Assembly (NCBI RefSeq): GCF_014650895.1
Contig: NZ_BMVV01000003.1
Location: forward strand, 310,001 to 374,000
Direction: 5' to 3'
DNA: 64,000 nt
From: Streptomyces omiyaensis
GTDB taxonomy: Bacteria; Actinomycetota; Actinomycetes; Streptomycetales; Streptomycetaceae
Part shown: positions 27,500 through 39,150 of the stretch, in pieces
How the letters are laid out: every line of letters begins with the position of its first letter
How positions within the stretch are numbered: position 1 is the first letter of the stretch
The notes under the pieces: model-generated
Databases searched by the model: none
Told to the model about the DNA's origin: nothing
The model's input: only the letters and a program-made list of their open reading frames with translations
Translations under genes and position numbers: made by a program

Positions 27500-28159
27500 T
27501 CACGCCGGGAGCTTCGCCCGCTCCCGGCGGACCAGCTCCATGTACCGGTCCCAGTCCCAGTGCGGGCCGGGATCGGTGTGGTCCGTGCCCTCGACCTCCG
27601 CGTGCTCGATGATGTGCTCCCGGTCGACCGGTATCCCGTACCGCCGGCAGATGTCGGCCGTCAGCCGCGCCGACGCCTCGTACATGGCCTTCGTGAAGTC
27701 CTGCGGCCGGTCCACGAACCCCTCGTGCTCGATGCCGATGCTCCGCTCGTTCATGTCCCGGTTCCCCGCGTGGTAGGCCACGTCGAGCTCCCGCACCATC
27801 TGCGCCACCCGCCCGTCCTTGCCGACCACGTAGTGCGTGGCGGCCTCGTGCAGCGGGTTCCTGAAGACCTTCAGCGCGGTGGCGTAGCTGCCCTGCACCA
27901 CGTGGATCACCACCCGGTCGATCCGGTAGTCGTCCGGCCGGTCCGCCCGCCGCGAGTTCGCCTGGTGCGCCGCCGTCCACGCGGCCGCCCGGTAGTCCAG
28001 CTCCCCGTCCACCCGCGGCTTCTCCATCCACGGCAGCCGCCACCAGGCGCGCGCCAGCTCCTCGCGCGCCAGCACACCCGTACCCACGACCGCGACCCCG
28101 CCGCCGATCAGCACGGCGCGCCGGCCGACGCCCCGCTTCTTCCCGTTCTCGCTCCCCAT
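27500..28159 (-). CDS. N-acetylmuramoyl-L-alanine amidase (exported)
   Basis: Peptidoglycan amidase_2 domain enzyme, 219 residues. N-terminal export signal [19 protein letters not shown] with twin Arg, possibly a TAT signal or a membrane anchor. The zinc ligands are His in [12 protein letters not shown] and His in [17 protein letters not shown]; the catalytic Glu region is [12 protein letters not shown]. Predicted to cleave the MurNAc-L-Ala bond outside the cell. The start is chosen at ATG 28159; the purine-rich GGGGAG is very close (2 bases), so the start is somewhat uncertain. It converges with the cysteine desulfurase gene and is divergent from mnmA. Confidence 0.9.
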   Translation of the reverse strand: MGSENGKKRGVGRRAVLIGGGVAVVGTGVLAREELARAWWRLPWMEKPRVDGELDYRAAAWTAAHQANSRRADRPDDYRIDRVVIHVVQGSYATALKVFRNPLHEAATHYVVGKDGRVAQMVRELDVAYHAGNRDMNERSIGIEHEGFVDRPQDFTKAMYEASARLTADICRRYGIPVDREHIIEHAEVEGTDHTDPGPHWDWDRYMELVRRERAKLPA

Positions 28160-28219
28160 GCTCCCCAGAACGCCGGTCCCGGCCACGCGGTTCCCGCCGC
28201 CCCGTACCCTGGTAGGGCT

Positions 28220-29344
28220 ATGACTCAGACTCCGCGCCCCCTCCGCGTCCTCGCCGCCATGTCCGGCGGAGTGGACTCCGCCGTCGCCGCCGCCCGAGCC
28301 GTCGAGGCCGGGCACGACGTCACCGGCGTGCACCTCGCGCTCTCCGCGAACCCGCAGTCCTTCCGCACCGGAGCCCGCGGCTGCTGCACGATCGAGGACT
28401 CGCGCGACGCGCGCCGGGCCGCCGACGTCATCGGCATCCCCTTCTACGTGTGGGACCTCGCCGAGCGCTTCCGCGCCGACGTCGTGGACGACTTCGTCGC
28501 CGAGTACGAGGCCGGCCGCACGCCCAACCCGTGCCTGCGCTGCAACGAGAAGATCAAGTTCGCCGCGCTGCTGGACAAGGCGCTCGCCCTCGGCTTCGAC
28601 GCCGTCTGCACCGGCCACTACGCCACCGTGGTGCTGACCGGGGACGGCACCCGCGAGCTGCACCGCGCCTCCGACATGGCCAAGGACCAGTCCTACGTGC
28701 TCGGCGTCCTCGACGAGCAGCAGCTGGCCCACGCGATGTTCCCGCTCGGCGACACCCTCACCACCAAGGACGAGATCCGCGCCGAGGCCGAGCGGCGCGG
28801 CCTGGCCGTCGCCAAGAAGCCCGACAGCCACGACATCTGCTTCATCGCCGACGGCGACACCCAGGGCTTCCTCGCGACCCGCCTGGGCCGGGCGGAGGGC
28901 GACATCGTCGACGAGTCCGGCACCAAGCTGGGCACCCACGAGGGCGCCTACGGCTTCACCATCGGCCAGCGCAAGGGCCTGCGGATCGGCCACCCGGCCG
29001 CGGACGGCAAGCCCCGCTACGTCCTCGACATCTCGCCCGTGAACAACACCGTCACCGTCGGCCCCGCCGAAGCCCTCGACGTCACCGCCCTCACCGCGAT
29101 CAAGCCCCGCTGGTGCGGCACCGCCCCCGGGGGCCCCGGCCGCTACACCGCCCAGCTCCGCGCCCACGGCGGCGAGACCGAGGTGAGCGCGGCCCTGGAG
29201 GACGGCGAGCTGAAGGTCACCTTCGACGAGCCCGTCCGCGGCGTCGCCCCCGGCCAGGCGATCGTCCTCTACGACGGCACCCGCGTGGTCGGCTCCGCGA
29301 CGATCGCGACGACCGTGCGGCGCGCGGCCCCCGCGTCCGCGTAG
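28220..29344 (+). CDS. mnmA: tRNA-specific 2-thiouridylase MnmA
   Basis: ATP-dependent enzyme that inserts sulfur into U34 of tRNA Lys, Glu and Gln. 374 residues. The PP-loop is [13 protein letters not shown] near the N-terminus; the catalytic cysteine pair is in [12 protein letters not shown] and [10 protein letters not shown]. tRNA-binding and beta-barrel domains follow ([13 protein letters not shown], then [11 protein letters not shown]). ATG 28220 has no clear ribosome site and TACCCT ends 9 bases before it. The cysteine desulfurase just upstream is the probable sulfur source. Confidence 0.96.
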   Translation: MTQTPRPLRVLAAMSGGVDSAVAAARAVEAGHDVTGVHLALSANPQSFRTGARGCCTIEDSRDARRAADVIGIPFYVWDLAERFRADVVDDFVAEYEAGRTPNPCLRCNEKIKFAALLDKALALGFDAVCTGHYATVVLTGDGTRELHRASDMAKDQSYVLGVLDEQQLAHAMFPLGDTLTTKDEIRAEAERRGLAVAKKPDSHDICFIADGDTQGFLATRLGRAEGDIVDESGTKLGTHEGAYGFTIGQRKGLRIGHPAADGKPRYVLDISPVNNTVTVGPAEALDVTALTAIKPRWCGTAPGGPGRYTAQLRAHGGETEVSAALEDGELKVTFDEPVRGVAPGQAIVLYDGTRVVGSATIATTVRRAAPASA

Positions 29345-29358
29345 CGGGGCGGTCCGGC

Positions 29359-29940
29359 TCAGACGGCGTCGGCCGACGCCGCGGCCTCCGCCACGAACTC
29401 CGCGAGGACCGGCGCCAGCACGTGCGGCGCCACCTCGTGGGTCTGGCCCGTCAGCGTCCGGTGCCGGGCGTGCGGCAGCAGCTCCGACAGCTCCCGCGCC
29501 GCCCGGCGCACCGGCGCGGGGCTCGCGCCCCCGTCGATCACCAGCACGTGCGCGCGGACCTCCCCGAGGGCCCCCAGCCCGTCGGACGGCGGCTCGAAGA
29601 CCGACACCGCCGCCACCGGCAGCCCCGCGGCCGCGGCCGCCAGCGCCAGCGCGCCCCCCGCCCCGCTGCCGTGCACCGCCGCGCCGGGACCCGCCGCCTC
29701 CAGCACCGCCGCCAGGTCCTCGAGCTCCCGCTCGACCGCGTGCCCGCCGCCTCCCCGGCGGTCGTACACGTACACGGGGTGGCTCCGGGCCAGCAGCCGG
29801 ACGAGCGGCGTCTCGCCCACGCCCGCCCCCGGCGCCCCGCCGACCAGCACCACCGCGGGCCCGTCCGCGGCCCCCGCCCCGTACCGCACGTACGCGACCG
29901 GCGTCCCGTCCCGTGACACGACCGTCTTCACCTCGTCCAT
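29359..29940 (-). CDS. Alpha/beta hydrolase-like protein with atypical nucleophile elbow
   Basis: A 193-residue protein with alpha/beta hydrolase layout: VVLVGGAPGAG, a DRRGGG turn, the elbow AAVHGSGAGGALAL and a late His in LTGQTHEVAPHV. The elbow reads H-G-S-G-A-G, not the standard G-x-S-x-G, and the chain is shorter than the usual 250-280 because the cap is missing. The Ser and His are present, so activity is possible but unproven. It converges with mnmA (14 bases between stops) and is divergent from the LOG-like gene. Confidence 0.72.
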   Translation of the reverse strand: MDEVKTVVSRDGTPVAYVRYGAGAADGPAVVLVGGAPGAGVGETPLVRLLARSHPVYVYDRRGGGGHAVERELEDLAAVLEAAGPGAAVHGSGAGGALALAAAAAGLPVAAVSVFEPPSDGLGALGEVRAHVLVIDGGASPAPVRRAARELSELLPHARHRTLTGQTHEVAPHVLAPVLAEFVAEAAASADAV

Positions 29941-30058
29941 GGCAGGGCAGACCGGCGGCCCCGCCGGAACTCATCGCCGCCGCCCGAAAGTTCCCGAAGA
30001 ATCATGGAAACCCCAGGTCAGGGAGGGTGAGAAAAGAGCCGTGTTCTACCGTGGCGGC

Positions 30059-30598
30059 ATGAACATCTGCGTCTTCCTCTCCGCCGCCGACCTCGACGAG
30101 CGCTACACCGCGCCGGCCCGCGAGTTCGCCGGCCTCCTCGGCAAGGCGGGCCACACCCTCGTCTGGGGCGGCTCCGACACCGGACTGATGAAGGTCGTCG
30201 CGGACGGCGCGCAGGAGGCCGGCGGCCGGCTCGTCGGCGTCTCCGTCGACTTCCTCGCCGCCAAGGCCCGCGCGCACGCCGACGAGATGACCGTGACCAG
30301 GGACCTCGCCGAGCGGAAGGCCCTGCTCCTCGCCAAGTCCGACGCGATCGTCGTCATGGTCGGCGGCACCGGCACCCTCGACGAGGCCACCGAGATCCTG
30401 GAACTGAAGAAGCACGGCAAGCACGCCAAGCCCGTCGTCCTCCTCAACACCGCCGGCTTCTACGACGGCCTCAAGGTCCAGTTCCAGCGGATGGAGGACG
30501 AGGGCTTCCTGCCCCGCCCCCTCGCCGAACTGGTCTTCTTCGCCGAGGACGGGCGCGCGGCCCTCGCGTACCTGGAGAGCGAGATCGCCGCCCGCTGA
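30059..30598 (+). CDS. LOG family protein (TIGR00730 Rossmann fold)
   Basis: A 179-residue Rossmann-fold protein of the lonely-guy type, which releases free cytokinin-like bases from nucleoside 5'-monophosphates by phosphoribohydrolysis. MNICVFLSAADLDERY opens the fold, VWGGSDTGLMKVVADGA binds phosphate, and VGGTGTLDEATEI is the family signature (PGGxGTxxE in most members, here VGGTGTxxE) with the catalytic Glu. ATG 30059 has TACCGT 6 bases upstream rather than a ribosome site. It lies just before an SDR gene on the same strand. Confidence 0.88.
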   Translation: MNICVFLSAADLDERYTAPAREFAGLLGKAGHTLVWGGSDTGLMKVVADGAQEAGGRLVGVSVDFLAAKARAHADEMTVTRDLAERKALLLAKSDAIVVMVGGTGTLDEATEILELKKHGKHAKPVVLLNTAGFYDGLKVQFQRMEDEGFLPRPLAELVFFAEDGRAALAYLESEIAAR

Positions 30599-30614
30599 TG
30601 GGACCATGGTGCCC

Positions 30615-31304
30615 ATGGCTACTCATGTGATCACCGGGGCCGGGTCCGGCATCGGCGCCGCCGTCGCCCGCCGGCTGCACGCGCGCGGGGACGACCTCGT
30701 GCTGCACGCACGCGACGCGGGGCGCGCCAAGGAGCTGGCGGCCGAGTTCCCCGGCGCCCGCACGCTGGTGGGGGACCTCGCCGACCCGGACCGGCTCTCC
30801 TGGGCGTTCTCGCACCAGAGCCTGCCCGACCGGGTGGACTCGCTGCTGCACGTCGCGGGCGTCGTCGACCTCGGCACCGTGGGGGAGCTGACGCCCAAGA
30901 CGTGGCACCACCAGCTCAACGTGAACCTGGTGGCCCCGGCCGAGCTCACCCGGCACTTCCTGCCCCAGCTCCGGGTCTCCCAGGGCCACGTCGTCTTCGT
31001 GAACTCCGGCGCCGGACTGAACGCGCACGCCGAGTGGAGCGCGTACGCCGCCTCCAAGCACGGCCTCAAGGCCCTCGCCGACTCCCTGCGCCACGAGGAG
31101 CACGGGCACGGCGTCCGGGTCACCTCCGTCTACCCGGGCCGCACCGCCGGCCCCATGCAGGCCAAGGTGCACCAGCAGGAGGGCAAGGAGTACGACCCGG
31201 CGCGGTGGATCGACCCCGAGTCCGTCGCGACCACGATCGTGACGGCCCTCGACCTGCCGCGCGACGCCGAGATCAACGACCTGACGGTCCGTCCGGGGCG
31301 ATGA
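30615..31304 (+). CDS. Short-chain dehydrogenase/reductase
   Basis: A 229-residue classical SDR. Cofactor motif VITGAGSGIGAAVARRL, NADP-type Arg in LHARDAGR, LLHVAGVVD in place of NNAG, the Asn in NVNLVAP, Ser in VNSGAG and the catalytic SAYAASKHGLKAL (Y-x3-K). A full Ser-Tyr-Lys-Asn set is present. I place the start at ATG 30615 (MATHVITG); ATG 30606 is in frame three codons earlier. It overlaps the next gene by 4 bases (ATGA), so they are co-translated. Substrate unknown. Confidence 0.88.
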   Translation: MATHVITGAGSGIGAAVARRLHARGDDLVLHARDAGRAKELAAEFPGARTLVGDLADPDRLSWAFSHQSLPDRVDSLLHVAGVVDLGTVGELTPKTWHHQLNVNLVAPAELTRHFLPQLRVSQGHVVFVNSGAGLNAHAEWSAYAASKHGLKALADSLRHEEHGHGVRVTSVYPGRTAGPMQAKVHQQEGKEYDPARWIDPESVATTIVTALDLPRDAEINDLTVRPGR

Positions 31305-32305
31305 CGATGAACGACGTTCCCCCGTGGGGCCCCGCGACCGGCGTCGGCTCGCTGCCCGGCGGCGACGCCCGCGAGGCCGCCAAGACCGTCACCGGCTCCT
31401 TCGAGGACTTCCCCTTCCTCGCCGAGCTCCCCGCCCGCGGGCCCGGCGCCGACATGATCGGCCGCACCCTCGGGATGCTGGTCGACCTGTACGCGCACGT
31501 GGAGCCCAGCGGCTGGCGGATCAGCGACCGGCCCGGCCGCGACACCCGCCGCGCCCGCTCCTGGCTCGGCGAGGACCTCGACGCCCTGGAGGAGTTCACC
31601 CAGGGGTACGAGGGCCCGCTCAAGGTCCAGGCCGTCGGCCCGTGGACCCTCGCCGCCGCCCTCGAACTCCGCGGCGGAGAAGCCGCCCTGGGCGATCCCG
31701 GCGCCTGCCGCGACCTCGCCGCCTCCCTCGCCGAGGGCCTGCGCGAACACCTCGCCGACGTCGCCAAGCGCGTCCCCGGCGCCCGGATCGTGCTCCAGCT
31801 CGACGAGCCCTCGCTCACCGCCGTCCTCCTCGGCCAGGTCCGCACCGCCAGCGGCTACCGCACCCACCGGGCCGTCGACCGGCAGGTCGTCGAGGGCACC
31901 CTGCGGGACGTGATCGCCGCCCACGACGGGCCCGTGACCGTCCACTCCTGCGCCCCCGGCGTGCCCTTCGCCCTGCTCCGCAGGGCCGGAGCCGCCGGCG
32001 TCTCGTTCGACTTCGGGCTGCTCACCGAACGTGACGAGGAGCCGATCGGCGAGGCGGTGGAGGCCGGCACCAGGCTCTTCGCCGGTGTGGTGCCCTCCAC
32101 CGACACGGCATTGTCCGACCCGGGCGGTAGCGTCATGGGTGTCAGGACGCTGTGGCGCAGGCTGGGGCTGAATCCGGGGACTCTCGCCGAGTCCGTGGTC
32201 GTCACCCCCACGTGCGGGCTCGCGGGCGCCTCGCCCGCGTACGCCCGGGCGGCGCTCGCCCACTGCGCCCGGGCGGCGAGATCGCTCGCGGACAACCCAG
32301 AGTGA
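31301..32305 (+). CDS. Methionine synthase II-like (cobalamin-independent MetE C-terminal fold) protein
   Basis: A 334-residue protein matching the C-terminal catalytic barrel of cobalamin-independent methionine synthase. TGVGSLPGGDAREA is the start of the fold. IVLQLDEPSLTAV, VTVHSCAPGVPF (zinc His and Cys) and VVTPTCGLAGAS (second zinc Cys) are the zinc-site strands. The N-terminal MetE half is absent, as in the archaeal-type core enzyme, so the methyl donor could differ from polyglutamyl methyl-THF. Common in Streptomyces under the name methionine synthase, with unproven role. Translationally coupled to the SDR gene; ligA follows after 33 bases. Confidence 0.82.
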   Translation: MTMNDVPPWGPATGVGSLPGGDAREAAKTVTGSFEDFPFLAELPARGPGADMIGRTLGMLVDLYAHVEPSGWRISDRPGRDTRRARSWLGEDLDALEEFTQGYEGPLKVQAVGPWTLAAALELRGGEAALGDPGACRDLAASLAEGLREHLADVAKRVPGARIVLQLDEPSLTAVLLGQVRTASGYRTHRAVDRQVVEGTLRDVIAAHDGPVTVHSCAPGVPFALLRRAGAAGVSFDFGLLTERDEEPIGEAVEAGTRLFAGVVPSTDTALSDPGGSVMGVRTLWRRLGLNPGTLAESVVVTPTCGLAGASPAYARAALAHCARAARSLADNPE

Positions 32306-34540
<2,235 letters not shown>

Positions 34541-34865
34541 CCCGCGGTCACCCCTCTCCGGGCCCCGGAAGCTCACCCGTTCGGCGCATACCAGATCGTT
34601 ACGGGTGGCCAGGTCGCATTCGGGCAAGAGAGGGAGAGCGCTGCCCCTCGGCGCCCTCGGCGGCCTAGTGTGGTGACCGTGCGTCTCGTCCCGCACCGCC
34701 GCGCGAGGGTGCTGCGCGGCCGTGCGCCAGGACGAACGGCCCCGTGCCATGCGCCCCGCCCCTGAAGCCGGCGGGGCGTACGACCGGTGGCCGGGACGCC
34801 ACCCGGGCCGCCTCGCCGCGGTCCATCGGACAGCGACGGCACCGCCGCCTGTGAGAGGGACGGGA
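34541..34865. other. 325-base gap between ligA and rmdB
   Basis: Contains a possible -10 TAGTGT at 34669-34674 and GC-rich leader sequence up to the GAGAGGGACGGGA ribosome site. No gene or hairpin is convincing. Confidence 0.35.
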
Positions 34866-36980
34866 ATGGAACCGACCGAGAGTGCCGCCCCGGTGCCACG
34901 GCCGCGCGGCCGGGTGCTCCCCGCGGGCTTCGCCGGCCTGCCCACCGCCGTGGTGGGCACCGCCGCCGCCGTGCTCGTCACCGGGCTCCAGCGGGCCCTG
35001 ACGACCGGCGTCCCCCTCTTCCCCGGAGGGGTCGCCGGCTGGTCCCTCGCCCTCCTCACCGGCCTCATCGTCGGCCACCTCGTGGCCCTCGGGCGCGAGC
35101 GCTGGTGGGGCGGCACCGGCTCCGGCGCCGCCCTCACCCTCGCCGTCCTCCTCCTGTACGGCTGGGTCCCCGCCGGCCTCGTCTCGCTCACCGTCGTCGT
35201 CCTCGTCAGCGCCGCCCGCCGGCACCGCTGGCGCCAGGGCCTGCTGCACGGCGCCGCCGACATCCTCGGCGTCGGCGCGGCCGCCCTCGTCCTCGCCCTC
35301 TTCGGCGACGTCCCCTCCGTCGACGACCCCTGGCACCCGCTCGACTGGACGATCGGCGACGTCCCCGAGATCGTCCTCGCCGCCGGCGCCTACCTCCTCG
35401 CGACCCGGCTGCTGCTGTGGTACACCCTCGCCCCGCCCGGCCGCGGCCTGCCCACCGTCGCCCGCACCGCCCTGCTCCGGCAGGGCCTCGTGGCCGTCGC
35501 GCTGCTCGGCATCGCCCCGCTGATCTGCGTCGTCGCCGCCGCCTTCCCGGTCCTGCTGCCGCTCTTCGCGATCCCGCTGATCGCCCTCGACTCCACCCTC
35601 TGGATCGCCCGCGCCCGCGCCGAGGAGCAGCTCCGCGACCCCCTCACCGGGCTGCCCAATCGCCAGTGGCTCCTGGAGCGGACCTGGACCGCCCTGGAGG
35701 AGGCCCAGGACGCCGAGTCCCGCTCCGCCCTCGTCCTCATCGACCTCGACCGCTTCCGCTCGGTCAACGACACCCTCGGGCACCTCGCCGGCGACCGGCT
35801 CCTCCTCCAGATCGCCGAACGGCTCCGCCTCGCCCTGCCCCGCGGCGCCGAGGCCGCCCGGCTCGGCGGCGACGAGTTCGCCGTCCTGCTGCCCCTCGCC
35901 GACTCCACCACCAGCGCCCAGCGGGTCGCCCGCCACCTCGTCGCCGCCCTCTCCTCCCCGCTCGACCTCGACGGCCTCACCCTCGTCCTGGAGGCCAGCG
36001 CCGGCGTCGCCGTCTACCCCGACCACGCCGGCGACGCCGAGGGCCTGCTGCGCCGCGCCGACGTCGCCATGTACCAGGCCAAGCGCGACCGGACCGGCGT
36101 CGAGGTGTACGAGTCCAAGCGCGACTCCAACACCCCCGACCGCCTCGGTCTCCTCGGCGACCTGCGCCGGGCGCTCGACGCCGGCGAGGTCGAGCTCCAC
36201 TACCAGCCGAAGGTCCGCTTCGACGGCCAGGTCGCCGGCCTGGAGGCGCTCGTCCGCTGGGTCCACCCGGAGCGCGGAAAGGTTCCACCGGACGAGTTCA
36301 TCGCCATCGCCGAGTCCTCCGGCCTGATGCCGCACCTCACCGAGTACGTCCTGGAGACCGCCCTCGCCCAGGTCGCCCGCTGGCGCGCCCAGGGCCTGGA
36401 GGTCCCCGTCGCGGTCAACGTCTCGCCGCGCGACGTCCACACCCCCGGCTTCGCCGGCGCCGTCGCCGCCCGCCTCGCCCGGCACGGCGTCCCGGCCGGC
36501 TCGCTCCAGCTGGAGATAACGGAGCACGTCCTCCTGGAGGACCCCCAGCGCGCCGCCGACACGCTCAACGGCCTCACCGGCCACGGCGTCAAGATGTCCC
36601 TGGACGACTTCGGCACCGGCTACTCCTCCCTCGTCCACCTGCGCCGCCTCCCGGTCAGCGAACTGAAGATCGACCGCTCCTTCGTCGCCCGGCTCGCCGT
36701 CGACACCGAGGACGCCGAGATCGTCCGCTGCACCGTCGACCTCGCCCACTCGCTGGGCCTGCTGGTCGTCGCCGAGGGCGTCGAGGACGACGAGACCTGG
36801 GAGCGGCTGCGCGACCTGGGCTGCGACGCCGTCCAGGGCTGGCTGGTCTCCGCCGCCATGCCGCCCGCCGAGACCACCGCCTGGCTGCGCGCCCGCGGCG
36901 AGCACGGCTGGCGCCGGGCCGTCGAGACCGCCGCGCCCGCGATCGAGCTCGACCCGGCCCCCGGACACGTCGTGCAGTGA
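34866..36980 (+). CDS. rmdB: Membrane GGDEF-EAL protein, RmdB-type c-di-GMP phosphodiesterase
   Basis: A 704-residue membrane protein. About eight hydrophobic segments occupy residues 15-250. The GGDEF domain has [14 protein letters not shown] and an intact [12 protein letters not shown] near residue 334, without the RxxD inhibitory site. The EAL domain has [46 protein letters not shown] and VVAEGVED, that is all metal and catalytic residues. In S. coelicolor the orthologue beside ligA is RmdB, a phosphodiesterase that promotes aerial mycelium formation. The symbol rests on this position and domain order. ATG 34866 follows GAGAGGGACGGG. Confidence 0.87.
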   Translation: MEPTESAAPVPRPRGRVLPAGFAGLPTAVVGTAAAVLVTGLQRALTTGVPLFPGGVAGWSLALLTGLIVGHLVALGRERWWGGTGSGAALTLAVLLLYGWVPAGLVSLTVVVLVSAARRHRWRQGLLHGAADILGVGAAALVLALFGDVPSVDDPWHPLDWTIGDVPEIVLAAGAYLLATRLLLWYTLAPPGRGLPTVARTALLRQGLVAVALLGIAPLICVVAAAFPVLLPLFAIPLIALDSTLWIARARAEEQLRDPLTGLPNRQWLLERTWTALEEAQDAESRSALVLIDLDRFRSVNDTLGHLAGDRLLLQIAERLRLALPRGAEAARLGGDEFAVLLPLADSTTSAQRVARHLVAALSSPLDLDGLTLVLEASAGVAVYPDHAGDAEGLLRRADVAMYQAKRDRTGVEVYESKRDSNTPDRLGLLGDLRRALDAGEVELHYQPKVRFDGQVAGLEALVRWVHPERGKVPPDEFIAIAESSGLMPHLTEYVLETALAQVARWRAQGLEVPVAVNVSPRDVHTPGFAGAVAARLARHGVPAGSLQLEITEHVLLEDPQRAADTLNGLTGHGVKMSLDDFGTGYSSLVHLRRLPVSELKIDRSFVARLAVDTEDAEIVRCTVDLAHSLGLLVVAEGVEDDETWERLRDLGCDAVQGWLVSAAMPPAETTAWLRARGEHGWRRAVETAAPAIELDPAPGHVVQ

Positions 36981-36998
36981 CCCGCGAGGGGCCGCGGA

Positions 36999-37026
36999 GC
37001 CGTCCCGGAGGGCCGTCCGGGACGGC
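36999..37026 (+). terminator. Terminator after rmdB
   Basis: Perfect 11-bp stem GCCGTCCCGGA / TCCGGGACGGC with 6-base loop, 18 bases after the stop and followed by GTTTC. Confidence 0.7.
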
Positions 37027-37099
37027 CGTTTCACAGGCAGCGGTGCCGTCCCCATAGGATTGGCCCCACACCATCAGACTCACCCCAGAGGATCGCTGC

Positions 37100-37396
37100 A
37101 TGCCTGGCATCACGCGCGAGGAGGTCGCACACCTCGCTCGGCTGGCGCGTCTGGAACTCGCCGAAGAGGAACTCGACCACTTCGCCGGTCAGCTCGACGA
37201 CATCATCGGCGCGGTCGCCCGCGTCTCCGAGGTCGCCGAGCAGGACGTACCGCCGACCTCCCACCCGCTGCCGCTGACGAACGTCATGCGCGCGGACGAG
37301 GTCCGTCCTTCGCTCACCCCCGCGCAGGCGCTCTCCGGCGCCCCCGCCCAGGAACAGCAGCGTTTCAAGGTGCCGCAGATCCTGGGGGAGGACTGA
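37100..37396 (+). CDS. gatC: Asp/Glu-tRNA amidotransferase subunit C
   Basis: 98-residue GatC, which wraps GatA and joins it to GatB in the transamidosome. [33 protein letters not shown] is split by eye into the typical N-terminal helices, and the C-terminus [13 protein letters not shown] reaches GatA. Indirect pathway: Glu-tRNA(Gln) to Gln-tRNA(Gln), and Asp-tRNA(Asn) where AsnRS is lacking. ATG 37100 follows AGAGGATC. gatA begins 2 bases after its stop. Confidence 0.96.
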   Translation: MPGITREEVAHLARLARLELAEEELDHFAGQLDDIIGAVARVSEVAEQDVPPTSHPLPLTNVMRADEVRPSLTPAQALSGAPAQEQQRFKVPQILGED

Positions 37397-37398
37397 CC

Positions 37399-38892
37399 AT
37401 GACGGACATCATCAAGCTCACCGCCGCCGAGATCGCCGCGGGCATCGCCTCCGGCGAGCTCACCGCGGTCGAGGTTACCGAGGCCCACCTGGCCCGCATC
37501 GAGGCCGTCGACGAGAAGGTCCACGCCTTCCTCCACGTCGACCGCGAGGGCGCCCTGGCGCAGGCCCGCGCCGTCGACGAGAAGCGCGCCCGCGGCGAGA
37601 AGCTCGGCCCGCTGGCCGGCGTCCCGCTGGCGCTCAAGGACATCTTCACGACCCGGGGCATCCCCACTACGGTCGGCTCGAAGATGCTGGAGGGCTGGAT
37701 CCCGCCGTACGACGCGACCCTGGTCAAGCGGCTCAAGGCCGCCGACGTGGTCATCCTCGGCAAGACCAACATGGACGAGTTCGCCATGGGCTCCTCCACC
37801 GAGAACAGCGCCTACGGCCCGACCGGCAACCCCTGGGACCTGACCCGGATCCCCGGTGGCTCCGGCGGCGGCTCCTCGGCCGCGCTCGCCGCCTTCCAGG
37901 CCCCGCTGGCCATCGGCACGGACACCGGCGGTTCCATCCGCCAGCCCGCCGCCGTCACCGGCACCGTCGGCGTCAAGCCCACCTACGGCTCGGTCTCCCG
38001 CTACGGCATGGTGGCCTTCTCCTCCTCCCTCGACCAGGGCGGCCCCTGTGCCCGCACGGTCCTGGACGCGGCCCTGCTGCACGAGGCGATCGCCGGCCAC
38101 GACCCGCTCGACTCCACCTCGATCGACCTGCCGGTCCCGCCCGTGGTCGAGGCCGCGCGCAACGGCTCGGTGGCCGGGATGCGGGTCGGCGTCGTGAAGC
38201 AGTTCCGCGGCGAGGGCTACCAGGCCGGCGTCATGCAGCGCTTCGACGAGTCCGTCGAGCTGCTGAAGGAGCTGGGCGCCGAGGTCGTCGAGCTGGACTG
38301 CCCGACCTTCGACCTGGCCCTCTCGGCGTACTACCTGATCGCGCCGTCCGAGTGCTCGTCCAACCTGGCCCGCTTCGACGGCCTGCGGTACGGCCTGCGC
38401 GCCGGCGACGACGGCACCCGCTCGGCCGAGGACGTCACCGCCCTGACCCGCGAGGCCGGCTTCGGCCCCGAGGTGAAGCGCCGCATCATCCTCGGCACCT
38501 ACGCGCTCAGCTCCGGCTACTACGACGCGTGGTTCGGCTCGGCCCAGAAGGTCCGCACCCTCATCACCCGCGAGTTCGAGAAGGCCTTCGAGCAGGTCGA
38601 CGTGATCGTCTCCCCGACGACCCCGACCACCGCCTTCCCGATCGGCGAGCGCGCCGACGACCCGATGGCGATGTACCTCGCGGACCTGTGCACCATCCCG
38701 ACCAACCTGGCCGGAAACGCCGCCATGTCGCTGCCCTGCGGCCTGGCGCCGGAGGACGGTCTCCCGGTCGGGCTGCAGATCATCGCCCCCGCCATGCAGG
38801 ACGACCGGCTCTACAAGGTCGGTGCCGCCGTCGAGGCCGCCTTCGTGGAAAAGTGGGGTCACCCGCTGATCGAGGAGGCTCCGTCGCTGTGA
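37399..38892 (+). CDS. gatA: Asp/Glu-tRNA amidotransferase subunit A
   Basis: Glutaminase subunit, 497 residues, amidase-signature family. The catalytic Lys is in [13 protein letters not shown], the cis-Ser in [13 protein letters not shown] and the nucleophile Ser in [13 protein letters not shown]: a complete Ser-cisSer-Lys triad. It releases ammonia from glutamine that tunnels to GatB. ATG 37399 lies 2 bases after gatC. Its stop overlaps the next small gene (GTGA). Length and motifs are standard. Confidence 0.97.
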   Translation: MTDIIKLTAAEIAAGIASGELTAVEVTEAHLARIEAVDEKVHAFLHVDREGALAQARAVDEKRARGEKLGPLAGVPLALKDIFTTRGIPTTVGSKMLEGWIPPYDATLVKRLKAADVVILGKTNMDEFAMGSSTENSAYGPTGNPWDLTRIPGGSGGGSSAALAAFQAPLAIGTDTGGSIRQPAAVTGTVGVKPTYGSVSRYGMVAFSSSLDQGGPCARTVLDAALLHEAIAGHDPLDSTSIDLPVPPVVEAARNGSVAGMRVGVVKQFRGEGYQAGVMQRFDESVELLKELGAEVVELDCPTFDLALSAYYLIAPSECSSNLARFDGLRYGLRAGDDGTRSAEDVTALTREAGFGPEVKRRIILGTYALSSGYYDAWFGSAQKVRTLITREFEKAFEQVDVIVSPTTPTTAFPIGERADDPMAMYLADLCTIPTNLAGNAAMSLPCGLAPEDGLPVGLQIIAPAMQDDRLYKVGAAVEAAFVEKWGHPLIEEAPSL

Positions 38893-39134
38893 GTACCAGT
38901 GCACTGCAGAAGGCCAAGGGCTTCAAGAAGTCCAGGACCGGCACGTACCTGTCCATGGGCACCACCGCGTTCGGCGCCGTCGCCGTGACGAAGCAGATCA
39001 GGAAGGCCCGTGCCGAGCACGACACGCTGAAGCTGGTCGACGCCGTCGTGTCCGCCGCCGCCATCGTCACCGGCCTCGCGATCCTGTACCGCGAGCTGAA
39101 GCGCCTCGGCGACGACGACGTCCTGCTGGGCTGA
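38889..39134 (+). CDS. Small conserved protein between gatA and gatB
   Basis: An 81-residue protein starting [18 protein letters not shown]. It has a basic N-terminus and two moderately hydrophobic segments (about residues 20-35 and 46-65, [19 protein letters not shown]), so it may be membrane-associated. GTG 38889 overlaps the gatA stop as GTGA; gatB starts 17 bases after it. The same position between gatA and gatB is filled by a small gene in S. coelicolor, so I regard it as real. Function unknown; the placement could mean either a role in tRNA amidation or just hitch-hiking. Confidence 0.75.
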   Translation: MSTSALQKAKGFKKSRTGTYLSMGTTAFGAVAVTKQIRKARAEHDTLKLVDAVVSAAAIVTGLAILYRELKRLGDDDVLLG

Positions 39135-39150
39135 GAGGGAAAGTTCCACC

